Of a stretch of DNA of 64,000 nt, positions 24,299-33,936 are shown in pieces; positions within the stretch are counted from its first letter, which is position 1; each line of letters starts with the position of its first letter. This DNA is from Clostridia bacterium (lineage in GTDB: Bacteria; Bacillota; Clostridia; Christensenellales; CAG-138). Below the pieces are notes generated by a model. The model had not been told where the DNA came from and made no database searches. It was given only the letters and a program-made list of their open reading frames with translations. Made by a program: the position numbers and the translations under genes. The stretch is from positions 48,056 through 112,055 of the forward strand of contig JAFWJN010000026.1 of NCBI GenBank assembly GCA_017514685.1. Direction: 5' to 3'.

Positions 24299-24928
24299 TC
24301 AATCCAGCTTTTCCCCGCAATACTGGCAATAGAGGTAAGCAGCGGGGTTGTCCTGGCTGCACTTGGGGCAGATCTTATTGCGGGACACTGGCGTTTCTTC
24401 CTTTGTTTGCTCCTTGCTTTTCTGATCTTCCTGCCTATCTTTCCCTAAATACTGATGGCATTTGCTGCAGTACCGATCCGTCTTTTTGTTTGGAGTATGA
24501 CAGATCGGGCAAAACCTGACTGCACCGGTCATGTCCGCTATAGTCTGTGGGGGAAGTTCTGGCATCAGCTCCTGTTGCAGGCCTTTCTCCATCTTCTCCA
24601 TGTTCTTCTCCATCTGCTCCACGTTCTTCTCCAGCCGCTCCTGGGATTTGCGGAGCTTTTCGGCTTCCAGCTCTATGCATGAGATGTGCCCCGTATTCTC
24701 CACCATCTCCCCAAAAGCATGGATCATCACACCGCCGACCCATGCGGAAAGGGAACCAATACCGGCGATAAGCAAAAAGGTGAGGAATCCCATTCCTGTG
24801 ATTTTTTTGCCGCTTATGGTGCTGATGGATCGACAGGAGATTATACCGCAGGCAAACATGCTGATCAGCATCAGCACAAAGAACACCTTGGCCACCGACT
24901 TGACTTTACTTCCAGAGTCTTCAAACAT
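24299..24928 (-). CDS. Membrane protein with coiled coil and two zinc ribbons
   Basis: The 209-residue protein has two membrane segments (about residues 12-30 and 46-68). A coiled coil follows (LRKSQERLEKNVEQMEKNME, residues 90-115), then two zinc ribbons: FCPICHTPNKKTDRYCSKCH (about 138-157) and KICPKCSQDNPAAYLYCQYC (about 184-203). The ribbons would face the cytoplasm. Zinc-ribbon membrane proteins are common in Clostridia but mostly uncharacterised. A similar C4 ribbon is found at the N-termini of two proteins further along this cluster, suggesting shared evolution or partners. The function is unknown. Confidence 0.6.
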   Translation of the reverse strand: MFEDSGSKVKSVAKVFFVLMLISMFACGIISCRSISTISGKKITGMGFLTFLLIAGIGSLSAWVGGVMIHAFGEMVENTGHISCIELEAEKLRKSQERLEKNVEQMEKNMEKMEKGLQQELMPELPPQTIADMTGAVRFCPICHTPNKKTDRYCSKCHQYLGKDRQEDQKSKEQTKEETPVSRNKICPKCSQDNPAAYLYCQYCGEKLD

Positions 24929-24958
24929 TATTATATATCCTCCTGTTATATTGATTTA

Positions 24959-27900
24959 TTAAATCTCATCAAAATCATCCGTATCGTCCTGGAAGCGGCG
25001 AGAAGCTTTTCGATTGCGGCGGATCAGAATCGTCGCGACGCATACCAGAGTCGCTACGGCCGTAACACCGATGCCGATTAGCACAAAGAGGAGCCAGCTG
25101 TTCTTCTTGGGATTATCTTCAGACAGGACTATGCCGTTTGGCTTCTTTTCACTGACATCTGTTGTGACCGGAGACGCGGTCGGCACGGTCGTTTCCTCCG
25201 CAAGAACGAGAGGAGCTTCGGTTTCCGTTTCTGTAATGATCAGAGACGCGGAAGGTTCCGTCTGCGGCATTTCAGAGGTATTCTCCGCGGCAGGAGGCTC
25301 TGTAACATAGACAGCTTCCGTGGGAGTTGGCTTGGGCGTAGGCTGCTTCGTGGGTGCCGGAGTAATTGCCTCCCACTCGTTTTCCATATGGGGAACGAGA
25401 TACTCGTTGGTTGCCCGTATATAGTCTTCGTGGACATAACCGACCACGTCCGATTTGTACTGAATCTTATACCATTCACCTTTGACTGCAATCAGGGGAT
25501 AGGTTTCATCGTTGTAAACATACCCCAGACGCTTTGTATCGGAGGAAGCATCTTTGCGGACACTGAGTTTGTTCTTAACGTTGATGATCGTTACATAGGC
25601 GTCTGCTGTTTTCTGATCATCTGCCGCATACGGGGCTGAATTTGTCACTCTCACATGCTCGCCGGTGACATACCCCACTTTACCATTATATTGTATTTTG
25701 TACCATTCCCCCTCGATTGCCAAAAGCTCGAACACATCACCGTTATAGGCGTATCCATGGCGGCCGCCCTGATTATTCGCCTCCTTCCAGACACTCAGCT
25801 TGTTTTTCAGACCCTCGATAATTACGTAAGCGCCTTGCACTTCGGCCTGCGGCTGTTGAGCAGGCTGTGTGACAATTGCCGTTTCCGTTTCAACTGAGGG
25901 TGTTTCGACCCGAACGACAAGAGGCTGTTTACTTGAAGACAGAGCCGTCACCGTGAAGGAATCCTGCACAACAAGAATATCCGGCCAATCATCGTCGTTG
26001 AACCACGCCGCGTACCAATAAGTCCCTGGTGTCAGCAACAATTCCTCTTCCGTTGTATATACAGAAGCAAGGGCGGTATCCCACTCCGTGTCCAGATCGA
26101 CTTCCCTGTCATAGACAGAGACTTCCGAGCCAATTCTATCATCGAACGCGAAACGGACCCGAATGCGAGGTTCTTGCGTCGTCGGTGCCGTTGTTTCAGG
26201 TGCACGTGTTGGATCGTCTGGCTTTGTCGTCGGCGTAGGGGTCACAGGCTTTACCGTGGGAGGGGGCGTCACAGGTTTGGCTGTGATCGTAGCTTCGGGC
26301 GTCACAGGAACATTAGGCGTAGGCGTGTGCGTGGGGGTCGCGGTTGGCGTAGGTGTCACCGTCGATTTTGTCTTGAAGGAACCCTCCTGGCTCCAGTAAG
26401 TTTTTTCATTCACAATAGCGTAGAATTTGTATTTATACGTCGTACCCGGTTCCAGCGTATAGCGCGCCTCTTCGTTTATCTTGAAATAGATGTGATGGTC
26501 CGTATACCCGTTGTTTTTCGCCGAAGCCAGTTTGCTGCCGTTGCTGTCGAACAGCTGCATCCCCGTTTCCGTACAGGTGCCGCCGGTCACATCGATAACC
26601 ATCCCGACAGAGGCATCCGTCTCCCCGATATAGGTCAGCCCGGTCTTGCTCTCCCAGGGGGTGAAGGTCACAGAAACGGAAGGCGCAGCCGTCACGGGAG
26701 ACGGCTTCGTGGTGAACGTTTGCCAATCGCTGTAATACTTCTTCCCTTCATAGATGACATACGCGCGCACCTTATACTTGGTGTTGGGTGTAAGCTGGTA
26801 GCGGATGTCTGTTTCTCCCGCATCGCCGCTGATATGGAAGTAATGCCGCAAATAATCCTCTACCTGCCATGCATCCTCTTCGTCTCCGGCCAGGTATGTG
26901 CCGTTCGACGTAAACAGTTCGCAGCCGACCCGTTTGACCGATTTTAGATCAATATTGGAATACACCCTGAAGTACCCGATCTGCGCATAGGTTTCTCCCA
27001 CTTCATACTTGTTCTGATCTACGGCAAAGGTGAAGGAGGGAGCTGCTTTCTTCTTAAATTCCAGCCAGATTGTTTTGTTGCTGTTGGCCGTGCCAGAGAT
27101 TGTCTTCAGTCCGACATACTCATATCCGGCGGCGGCCTTGATGTTATAAAACTCAAAAGTGGAGCCAACAGGCAAAATCTCGTTGTAATAATCGTATTTA
27201 TCTTTTCCCGTTTCCGTTTTACCGTTGATCTTTACCGTAAAATCGAATGTGCCGATGCCCTGGATGTTGTCCATTTCCTTGCCGTCCACTTTTCCGTTTA
27301 CGTCTAAGACTATTGTGGAAGGTTGAACTTGTTTCTTCTTGAACTCCAAAAAGATCGTTGTGTTGCCGTTGACCGTCCCGGAGACAGTCTTTGGCCCGAC
27401 ATACTCATATCCTTCGGCAGCTTTGATGTTGTAAAACTTGTATGTTGTTCCAGCGGTGACCTTATCGTGATAATAGTCAGGTACATTAGGAACTGTGGTG
27501 GGGTTTTTATCCCCTTTCAGTTGTACGCTATAATCAAAGGTGCCGATGCCTTGGATGTTGTCCATCTCCTGGCCATCCACTTTGCCGTTTACGTCAAGCT
27601 TGTACAGATTGTCGTCTTTATCCAGCTCGCAGACGAAGCCGTATTGTGCATATCCATAGATATCGTTCCACTGTCCGAAAAATTCCTGCCTATCGGGGCC
27701 ATACATGGTGACATAATCCTCGCCGTCCTCGGCATTATCCTTGGCATTGTTGGGCAAATTCGCCCGCCAATTGCTATAAGAAAGCATATGGCCGTCAACC
27801 CATAGGAAAGTCCCCTCCTTCAAAGAATCCGTTGCGCCAAGCCAAATGGTTTCCTTGATAAGGCCGCTGACGAAGGTGTTTTCTTCTTTTGAATCAATCA

Positions 27901-28861
27901 CCACCAGATGCCCTCCCAATTGGCGGCAGTGATTGAAAGCTTCGATCCAAGTCACCTTATCGGAAAAATACTTGTAAGTATGCCCTCCAAAGGTTTTGGA
28001 CTGCACCGGGGAATGTTTTTTAACCCATTCCTTGCTGTTGATGGTGCGGAACTCCATAACGACGGTCGTGTTCTGTGATACTGTGCCAGTATATGCGCCT
28101 GATTTGAACCCGGCGAACACCTTGCCGTCGGCGGTCTTGACATTCTTTATAGTGTAGGATGTGCCCGTCTTGACTTCTTGATTCCAATAATCGCCTTCGT
28201 CTTTCTTCATCCGAGTTCCGCCCAGATATATGTCGAAGGTGCCATAGCCATATATGTTGTCCTTATTCTTCCCGTCCAGCCAGCCGTTGACGTCGAGGGT
28301 GTATGGACCTTTCGAAAAGTCCGGTCGTATTACGCCCCAATAATCATTGTTTGCGGGATTCATTTTTCGGCCGTGTTTGACTTTCTTCGCATAGGAAACA
28401 CCGTTAACCGACGCTCCATTTTGATCGGAGTAAACAATTTCAGTAGCACTGTTTACGGCGGTGACAATAGCTACATGCCCAATTTCTCCCGGCCAAATCA
28501 AGATATCCCCTTTTTCTGGAACAAAGCCATTATACTTTTTGATTCGCGTATAGCCATCTGGAAGCCAATTGCTTGTATATTTGCCTCCGTTCCCGCTTGT
28601 GTGTGTTCCGCTAATATAGTCCATATAACCACGGATCAGATCCACACACTGACAAGACATAATCCAGTATTCACCATTCATCCATCTATCTGTCGCGCCA
28701 TCATACTCATAACCTACACCCTCGGTATGCCCTAATACCCAAGCCACAGCATCATCCGCAGTTTTGTCAAAGGCTGCATATGTAGAAATTGGTAGAATAC
28801 AGCAAACGATCACAAAGGTTAACAAAAACATTGCTGTCTTACGTATTCTCGTCTTTCTCAT
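24959..28861 (-). CDS. Large surface protein: CHAP, C-type lectin and SH3 domains
   Basis: The 1300-residue protein has a signal peptide (residues 1-29) and a CHAP amidase/peptidase domain at about 30-165 (Cys in MSCQCVDL, His in GEIGHVAIV). Three related beta modules start LDVNGWLDGK or LDVNGKVDG, with a C-type lectin domain at about 285-415 (WIEAFNHCRQLGGHLVVIDS to QYGFVCEL) after the first module. Two fibronectin-like domains, a Pro/Thr-rich linker, two bacterial SH3 domains (LSVWKEANNQ and LSVRKDASSD, about 1030-1170), a membrane helix near 1262-1285 and an acidic tail (DDTDDFDEI) complete it. No LPxTG precedes the helix. It is probably a membrane-anchored wall hydrolase/adhesin that binds glycans. 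CGGAGGAG precedes the ATG. Confidence 0.85.
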   Translation of the reverse strand: MRKTRIRKTAMFLLTFVIVCCILPISTYAAFDKTADDAVAWVLGHTEGVGYEYDGATDRWMNGEYWIMSCQCVDLIRGYMDYISGTHTSGNGGKYTSNWLPDGYTRIKKYNGFVPEKGDILIWPGEIGHVAIVTAVNSATEIVYSDQNGASVNGVSYAKKVKHGRKMNPANNDYWGVIRPDFSKGPYTLDVNGWLDGKNKDNIYGYGTFDIYLGGTRMKKDEGDYWNQEVKTGTSYTIKNVKTADGKVFAGFKSGAYTGTVSQNTTVVMEFRTINSKEWVKKHSPVQSKTFGGHTYKYFSDKVTWIEAFNHCRQLGGHLVVIDSKEENTFVSGLIKETIWLGATDSLKEGTFLWVDGHMLSYSNWRANLPNNAKDNAEDGEDYVTMYGPDRQEFFGQWNDIYGYAQYGFVCELDKDDNLYKLDVNGKVDGQEMDNIQGIGTFDYSVQLKGDKNPTTVPNVPDYYHDKVTAGTTYKFYNIKAAEGYEYVGPKTVSGTVNGNTTIFLEFKKKQVQPSTIVLDVNGKVDGKEMDNIQGIGTFDFTVKINGKTETGKDKYDYYNEILPVGSTFEFYNIKAAAGYEYVGLKTISGTANSNKTIWLEFKKKAAPSFTFAVDQNKYEVGETYAQIGYFRVYSNIDLKSVKRVGCELFTSNGTYLAGDEEDAWQVEDYLRHYFHISGDAGETDIRYQLTPNTKYKVRAYVIYEGKKYYSDWQTFTTKPSPVTAAPSVSVTFTPWESKTGLTYIGETDASVGMVIDVTGGTCTETGMQLFDSNGSKLASAKNNGYTDHHIYFKINEEARYTLEPGTTYKYKFYAIVNEKTYWSQEGSFKTKSTVTPTPTATPTHTPTPNVPVTPEATITAKPVTPPPTVKPVTPTPTTKPDDPTRAPETTAPTTQEPRIRVRFAFDDRIGSEVSVYDREVDLDTEWDTALASVYTTEEELLLTPGTYWYAAWFNDDDWPDILVVQDSFTVTALSSSKQPLVVRVETPSVETETAIVTQPAQQPQAEVQGAYVIIEGLKNKLSVWKEANNQGGRHGYAYNGDVFELLAIEGEWYKIQYNGKVGYVTGEHVRVTNSAPYAADDQKTADAYVTIINVKNKLSVRKDASSDTKRLGYVYNDETYPLIAVKGEWYKIQYKSDVVGYVHEDYIRATNEYLVPHMENEWEAITPAPTKQPTPKPTPTEAVYVTEPPAAENTSEMPQTEPSASLIITETETEAPLVLAEETTVPTASPVTTDVSEKKPNGIVLSEDNPKKNSWLLFVLIGIGVTAVATLVCVATILIRRNRKASRRFQDDTDDFDEI

Positions 28862-28888
28862 AAATACTTCTCCTCCGAAAAATGTCGA

Positions 28889-30772
28889 TCAGTCATCTAT
28901 CTGCACGAATTTGCTATGAATATAGGCAATGCCCTTATTATAGACTATCATGGCCCAGTCGCCGTCTATCTCTATGACCTCCACGGACTTGCCCTTGTTG
29001 ATAGCCCCCAGCCGTTCGCTTTCCTCATCCGGCGCTTCCCGCACGGTGACGCGGTTGTTGACTTTGACGATCGTTCCCGTGCGATGGATGGCGACATATT
29101 CGCTGAACACGTAGCCGATGCCGCCCTTATACTCGATCATGCACCAGTCACCGATCCGTCCGATCACCGTGACATGCTTGCCCCAGGAGAGGGAGCCCAG
29201 CTTCGTGCTGCCGGAATCCGGTTGGGAGCGAACATTCGCGGCGTTGTTGCAGTGCAGGATCGTTGCGGCCTTCGGTTCCGGTGTCGCGGTGGGCTTTGGA
29301 GTGGGCGTCGCCGTAGGCTTTGGCGTGTCGGTCAAAACCGCTGTAGGCACAGCAGTGGGGGCCTGTGTAGGGGCTGAGGTCACAGAATCCGTGACCGGTT
29401 TCGTCTGCGAGGCAGGTATATCAGTCGGAGCAGACGCGTTGTCAGCAGCCTTCGGGGCGTCGGAAACGGCCGGTTTTTCCGTTTCTGCTGCGGCCGGCTG
29501 TCCAGGGTGATCGGTCAGTTCTGACAGCGGGGCGTATTCGTAGGTTTCTTTCTCGAACAGAGTGCCGTCGTCATAGTAAAAAAGAATATCTTCCTGAAGG
29601 ATCTTTCCATTTTTATCAAACCAGGTCTGACGTACCGGGTTTTCCTTTACAAGCCATCTTCCGGAGCCGGTGTCGACGATGCCGAGAATATACCGGTCTT
29701 CGCGTACAATCGTTCCGCCTTTGGAGCAGAGATACCGGACAATGTCCTCTCCGAGCAGAGATTCGAGCGACCCCGCAGCATCCGTGACGATTCCGTGGAG
29801 AACGGATTCCGATTCATCGGGTCGCTGCTCCCGGAAATACGTCACAGCCGCGATGCCGGTTTGGATTTCTGCCTGATAAATGCTGAGAGAAAGAATCCGA
29901 TTGTCCGGGCCGAACATTATGGAAATGCGGTTCCGGTGTTCGCCTTCGTTTGCATCTGCGCAGGTCGTCGACTCTGTCCGGCTCCCGTCCGGATTCCGCT
30001 CCGTAAACCATTCTTTTTCCAGGGAATCTGTCAGTTCATATTCATATGTTTTTTCTCCGTCCGTAAATTCTTTTTCAATGGTGTCAAAACCTTCGGAAAT
30101 AAGGTATGCGTTAGAAAACAGAGGAGAGTAGCTGTAGAAATCAAGCATGATACGGTTTTCCTCGTCCAGGAAAAATACGTTCAGAATGTTATCGTCGTCG
30201 TAAACCGGATCCAGATAAAAGGAACTGGTATACCCGTAAGAGCTTGTTCTGGTGACGGTCGTGGGGAATCCGTTATTATTATAGATATAGGAGTATTCGT
30301 AGACTGAATCGGAAGTTCCTTCGTTAATCAGACGTTCTGTTTGAAGAAGTCCGTTTGCATAATACCGGTATTCCGTTCTGTTGGAATATTCCTGATTCCA
30401 CGATTGTTCATAGTGGTAAAAAGCATAAGACTTCAGAGCATAAGATTCATTGAGAGCAGCCTGCTCTCCGGCGCATGTTCGGGAGACCGGGCTGCAGGAA
30501 AGGCCTGGATTTGAGCGGCAGACCGTAAGACCGATGATCAGCGCTGCGACCAGAAGGACCGCGACACCAAGCACTGCAAGCAAAGTCCCGGAGGGGACCT
30601 TCGCCTGTTCTTTCTTCGGTTTCGGAGAAGCTTTCTCTGCCGGCTCCGGGGCAGGAGACTTGGCGGACTCCGCTTTCCGCTTGTAGATCTTGCCGCAGCA
30701 TGGGCAGACGGCGTTCTCGCCGGGCTTGACGTTACTGGTATCAAATTCCGTATTGCAATTCTTACAGATCAT
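28889..30772 (-). CDS. Zinc-ribbon membrane protein with C-terminal SH3 pair
   Basis: The 627-residue protein starts with a zinc ribbon (MICKNCNTEF, then CPCCGKIYKRK). A proline/lysine linker and one membrane helix (about residues 62-86) follow. The large extracytoplasmic part contains MORN/RHS-like aromatic strands (KSYAFYHYEQSWNQE; YRYYANGLLQTERLINEG). A Thr/Pro-rich linker precedes two bacterial SH3 domains (ANVRSQPDSGSTKLGSLSWG; VTVREAPDEESERLGAINKG) in the last 135 residues. It shares SH3 and linker style with the CHAP protein downstream and overlaps the upstream gene by four bases, so the two are co-translated. It may sense or bind the cell wall; this is inferred from domains only. Confidence 0.65.
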   Translation of the reverse strand: MICKNCNTEFDTSNVKPGENAVCPCCGKIYKRKAESAKSPAPEPAEKASPKPKKEQAKVPSGTLLAVLGVAVLLVAALIIGLTVCRSNPGLSCSPVSRTCAGEQAALNESYALKSYAFYHYEQSWNQEYSNRTEYRYYANGLLQTERLINEGTSDSVYEYSYIYNNNGFPTTVTRTSSYGYTSSFYLDPVYDDDNILNVFFLDEENRIMLDFYSYSPLFSNAYLISEGFDTIEKEFTDGEKTYEYELTDSLEKEWFTERNPDGSRTESTTCADANEGEHRNRISIMFGPDNRILSLSIYQAEIQTGIAAVTYFREQRPDESESVLHGIVTDAAGSLESLLGEDIVRYLCSKGGTIVREDRYILGIVDTGSGRWLVKENPVRQTWFDKNGKILQEDILFYYDDGTLFEKETYEYAPLSELTDHPGQPAAAETEKPAVSDAPKAADNASAPTDIPASQTKPVTDSVTSAPTQAPTAVPTAVLTDTPKPTATPTPKPTATPEPKAATILHCNNAANVRSQPDSGSTKLGSLSWGKHVTVIGRIGDWCMIEYKGGIGYVFSEYVAIHRTGTIVKVNNRVTVREAPDEESERLGAINKGKSVEVIEIDGDWAMIVYNKGIAYIHSKFVQIDD

Positions 30773-32223
30773 AACGTTTCCTCCACAGGCTCAGATGCGC
30801 CATCCTTTTCTGCTGCAGTTCCTTTCGATCGTGAAAACTTTATTAGACACAGGATGATCCCGATGATTCCCAGCAGCAACATGAGCCATCCGAACAGCGT
30901 GATCAGCGTGTGCCCGATCTGTCCGGTGACAAGGAACGTGTTCTCAAAGGACAGTTCGCCCGTGACCACACGCTGGATCCATTTGATCACCAGAGCGTTC
31001 ATGCTTTTCACATGCTTTTCAAAGGTGTCAAGTGACAGTCCTGAAACTGCTCTTTGGACAGAGCGCAGGATTCTCCCGTTGGCAATCAGCACCGCCAGAC
31101 CGTCAAGCAGCAGGATGCCGGATGTGAGCGGAAGCCTGACCTTGCTTTTTTTGAAAATCCCGGTCAGCAGCACCAACAGGGGAATCAGCAGCAGCAACAG
31201 CAGGACTGGATGTGCTATTAAAGTGAACTGAAGTGGGTTTGACAGGCCCATCTCGTATGTTCCGCCGAAGATTAGTTTCCAGAGCGGCATGTCGGCGTAC
31301 CGGCTGTCGGAAAAGGCGATCCTGCAGTAGGGGAGAAATACTGCCGCCAGAATCAGGACTAAAGACAGTTTAGAAACGACAGAAACAACGGTCGTGGCTT
31401 TTTTCTCCATTTTCCCGGCAGGCATTGCCTGAAGCCGTTCCATGCCGTCTTTTGCTTTTTCTCCGGCAGCAGCGCCAAGCTTTACCGCCTTATCTTTGAC
31501 AACAGCGCCGTACTCGACAGCTTTCTCTTTCGCAACAGCGCCATACTGCGTAGCCTTTTCCTTGGCGATAGCACCGTACTCCGCAGCTTTCTCTTTCACA
31601 ACAGCGCCATACTGCGCAGCCTTTTCCTTGGCGATGGCGCCGTATTCCGCAGCTTTTTCCTTGACGGCAGCGCTATATTGAACGGTTTTCTCCTTGACTT
31701 CGTTTGCAAGGGCTGCAGCCTGTTCCCTGACAGGTGCCTGCTCCGGTTCTTTCTTGCCAAAGTCTGGAGTGGGATTTTCCCATTCTTTCGGAATGGAAAC
31801 AAAATCATGCACCTTATTGGACCTGCCTTTTGCAGACGGAACAACCGGGACGGCAGGGCGAGACTCTTCAACTACCGGGACTGCCGGGGATTCGTCAATC
31901 GGTTCCGACGTCTGCTCCGGGCTTTTCTGCGGCTCTACCGCCGGTTCGGGCGAAGATGTTTCGGTATCAGGTGCTTCTTCCGGAACCGCAGGCGCTGATA
32001 CCGCAGATGGTTTTTCCTGCGCATCCGGAACAGAGGCTTCAGCCGTTTTTTCCGGAGTCTCTGCTACCGGCACGGGAGCAGGCTGCTCCTGAGCGATCGG
32101 TTCGGAAACCTGCTGAAGGGCAGGGGACGGTTCTGAAGGTGCGATCGGCTTTACCGGTTTGCCGCAGTACGGGCAGAACACGGCATCGTCAGTGATTACT
32201 CTTCCGCAAAATCCACAATACAT
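30769..32223 (-). CDS. Zinc-ribbon membrane protein with LEA-like 11-residue repeats
   Basis: The 484-residue protein opens with a zinc ribbon (MYCGFCGRVITDDAVFCPYC) and a long Pro/Glu/Ala-rich region. Seven to eight tandem 11-residue repeats then follow around residues 180-265 (VKEKAAEYGAI, AKEKAAQYGAV and variants). These amphipathic repeats resemble group 3 LEA or apolipoprotein-like helices that lie on membranes or protect against drying. About four membrane helices fill residues 285-470. The DNA of the repeats (about 31430-31690) is itself repetitive, so copy number may vary. AAAGGAG precedes the ATG and a four-base overlap couples it to the next gene. The function is unknown. Confidence 0.6.
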   Translation of the reverse strand: MYCGFCGRVITDDAVFCPYCGKPVKPIAPSEPSPALQQVSEPIAQEQPAPVPVAETPEKTAEASVPDAQEKPSAVSAPAVPEEAPDTETSSPEPAVEPQKSPEQTSEPIDESPAVPVVEESRPAVPVVPSAKGRSNKVHDFVSIPKEWENPTPDFGKKEPEQAPVREQAAALANEVKEKTVQYSAAVKEKAAEYGAIAKEKAAQYGAVVKEKAAEYGAIAKEKATQYGAVAKEKAVEYGAVVKDKAVKLGAAAGEKAKDGMERLQAMPAGKMEKKATTVVSVVSKLSLVLILAAVFLPYCRIAFSDSRYADMPLWKLIFGGTYEMGLSNPLQFTLIAHPVLLLLLLIPLLVLLTGIFKKSKVRLPLTSGILLLDGLAVLIANGRILRSVQRAVSGLSLDTFEKHVKSMNALVIKWIQRVVTGELSFENTFLVTGQIGHTLITLFGWLMLLLGIIGIILCLIKFSRSKGTAAEKDGASEPVEETL

Positions 32224-32256
32224 TTTCTGCTTAACTCCTTTGCTTCTTTTGCCGAA

Positions 32257-32928
32257 TCAGTTGTTCTGGGAAAGGAATTCGTCGGCTGAGGTCAGATACT
32301 TTTCAAGGTATGCGTTTAGAGCAGAATCGCGCGTTAAACGTTTCTGCTCGGAAACGTACCGGCGTGCTCTTTGAACCGCATCCCGGTCTTCGCTGCTTCC
32401 CAGCGTATCCAGGGCATCAAAGCATTTTCTGTCTGCCTTGTACTCGGTGCCGTCATCGGAAACGAACAGGACTGCAAAGCGGCTGCCGAGTGCTTCCCCG
32501 CAGAGGCAACAGCGGTCGTTACGGGAAACAGGAACCTGTTCGACAGATGCGGCAGAGGAACGGACGGTAGCTGCGGTCGGTTCTTTGACCTGCGGACTGG
32601 CCGGAAGGACTGCCGGTTTTGTTTCAGCTGTTTGCGCTCTGCGGTGGCGGATCTGGGCGGGTTTATAGTCGGGATACCAGTCGCGAAGATAGATTTCACC
32701 GGCCTTGAGGGAGTCCGGAGTGGATTTGTTTTCTGCAGAGGATTTGGTTCCGGTTGAAGCGGAAGGCGAATCATATACGCTTTCTTTTTCAGCGTTTTCC
32801 TTGCGAACGCGGGCGTTGTGAATCGAATCCGCGACTTTGTTGACTCCGCGGTTGATCAGATAACGGATCAGGAAGATGAAGAGCGTAAGCCCGACGATGA
32901 GCAGAATGATTAATGCGGTTGGATCCAT
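32257..32928 (-). CDS. Small membrane-anchored hypothetical protein
   Basis: The 223-residue protein has one N-terminal membrane helix (TALIILLIVGLTLFIFLIRYL), a low-complexity linker, and a C-terminal part with RCCLCGEALG, which could be half of a metal site, and a helical tail (DRDAVQRARRYVSEQKRL). No family is recognised. It lies 33 bases upstream of the LEA-like zinc-ribbon gene and 13 bases after the end of the upstream gene on the same strand, so it is probably part of the same operon. AGAGGT precedes the ATG. Confidence 0.5.
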   Translation of the reverse strand: MDPTALIILLIVGLTLFIFLIRYLINRGVNKVADSIHNARVRKENAEKESVYDSPSASTGTKSSAENKSTPDSLKAGEIYLRDWYPDYKPAQIRHRRAQTAETKPAVLPASPQVKEPTAATVRSSAASVEQVPVSRNDRCCLCGEALGSRFAVLFVSDDGTEYKADRKCFDALDTLGSSEDRDAVQRARRYVSEQKRLTRDSALNAYLEKYLTSADEFLSQNN

Positions 32929-32941
32929 ATGTGCTTACCTC

Positions 32942-33439
32942 TTATATGAAATCAGGTCTGGTTTTCAGTTCCTTCCTGCGTTGCTGGACGGTGGTATCAT
33001 AATCCAGCGACAGAAAGAGTTTTTCAACGGCGGTCATGAGCATGTTCATCTGCGTAAGCCCGTACGGTGTTCCGTATCGCATGGTCTTCCAGGCAGGGAA
33101 AGAAAGCTCATAGACATTCTGCCGTCCTTCGTTTGCCGTACCCTTCCATTCGAGGACGGCGTTCCAGCTGTGGGATGATTTGAACAGGATGAGCTTGCTG
33201 CCGTTCACATCATACTGAACGGATACGTCGCATCCGGACAGATCTACCCGTTTGATACCATCCTTGATCTCCTGATAATCGCATGCGGTGGAAAGATACT
33301 CGCAGCTTTCCCAGAAAGCGGCGTTCCGGGTAATCATCTTTCCCTCTTCACGAAGCTTCTGTCCTCTTTTGCCGGCAATTACGAACACGATTACGATGAT
33401 ACCGACGATTATCAGAGCCACGGCCCATTCCCATTCCAT
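32942..33439 (-). CDS. Single-pass membrane hypothetical protein, first gene of the envelope cluster
   Basis: The start is ATG 33439, with GGGAGGTG about nine bases upstream; the longer frame would include AT-rich promoter-like DNA. The 165-residue product has an N-terminal helix (WAVALIIVGIIVIVFVIAG) and a soluble domain with alternating strands (VDLSGCDVSVQYDVNGSKLI; LFKSSHSWNAVLEWKG). No family is recognised. As the most upstream gene of the minus-strand envelope group, it probably lies next to that operon's promoter in 33440-33600. Confidence 0.5.
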   Translation of the reverse strand: MEWEWAVALIIVGIIVIVFVIAGKRGQKLREEGKMITRNAAFWESCEYLSTACDYQEIKDGIKRVDLSGCDVSVQYDVNGSKLILFKSSHSWNAVLEWKGTANEGRQNVYELSFPAWKTMRYGTPYGLTQMNMLMTAVEKLFLSLDYDTTVQQRRKELKTRPDFI

Positions 33440-33667
33440 AGCAAAGACACCTCCCAACCGTTGTTTTTCCAATAACACTGCAAAAAGAAAAGACACAGGC
33501 GCCGGACCAAACCACGGGAAAGGATCTGATTTAACGCGCCAATGCCTCCATACATGTATCATTCTAAATATTCTATTTATAAAATATTCTATTTATAATT
33601 ATAACAACTTTGCTCTGATATATCAATAAATTGATGACAATCAATAGGATTTACGCATAAAAATGGA

Positions 33668-33783
33668 CTATCGGCAAATACTTCTTTTGCTGATAGCCTA
33701 AAGCATTTTTTTAGTTTACCGGAAAAGGCTGCTTATTATTGAATGGGCTGTTAGAAAACTGAATTCAGTTTCTTAACAACCCC
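33668..33783 (+). terminator. Two terminator-like hairpins ahead of the glycosidase cluster
   Basis: Hairpin A (33668-33696) pairs CTATCGGCAAA with TTTTGCTGATAG and is followed by a T7 run. Hairpin B (33745-33782) pairs GGGcTGTTA...AACTG around GAATTC and is followed by CTTTCTTTTTC. They lie in the 374-base, AT-rich, gene-free interval 33563-33936. No plus-strand gene ends upstream, so they might act as leader regulation of the GH3 gene. Confidence 0.35.
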
Positions 33784-33936
33784 TTTCTTTTTCGCAAATG
33801 TTCGATTTCGTCACACACGAGTATTGCTTCCTGGAACAAAACGATATCGTCTAATCGCTACATTATTTATAAAATATATGTGTAATTACGAATCAGATTT
33901 GTAATGTGCATCTATTATTGAGGAGAAACAATAATC

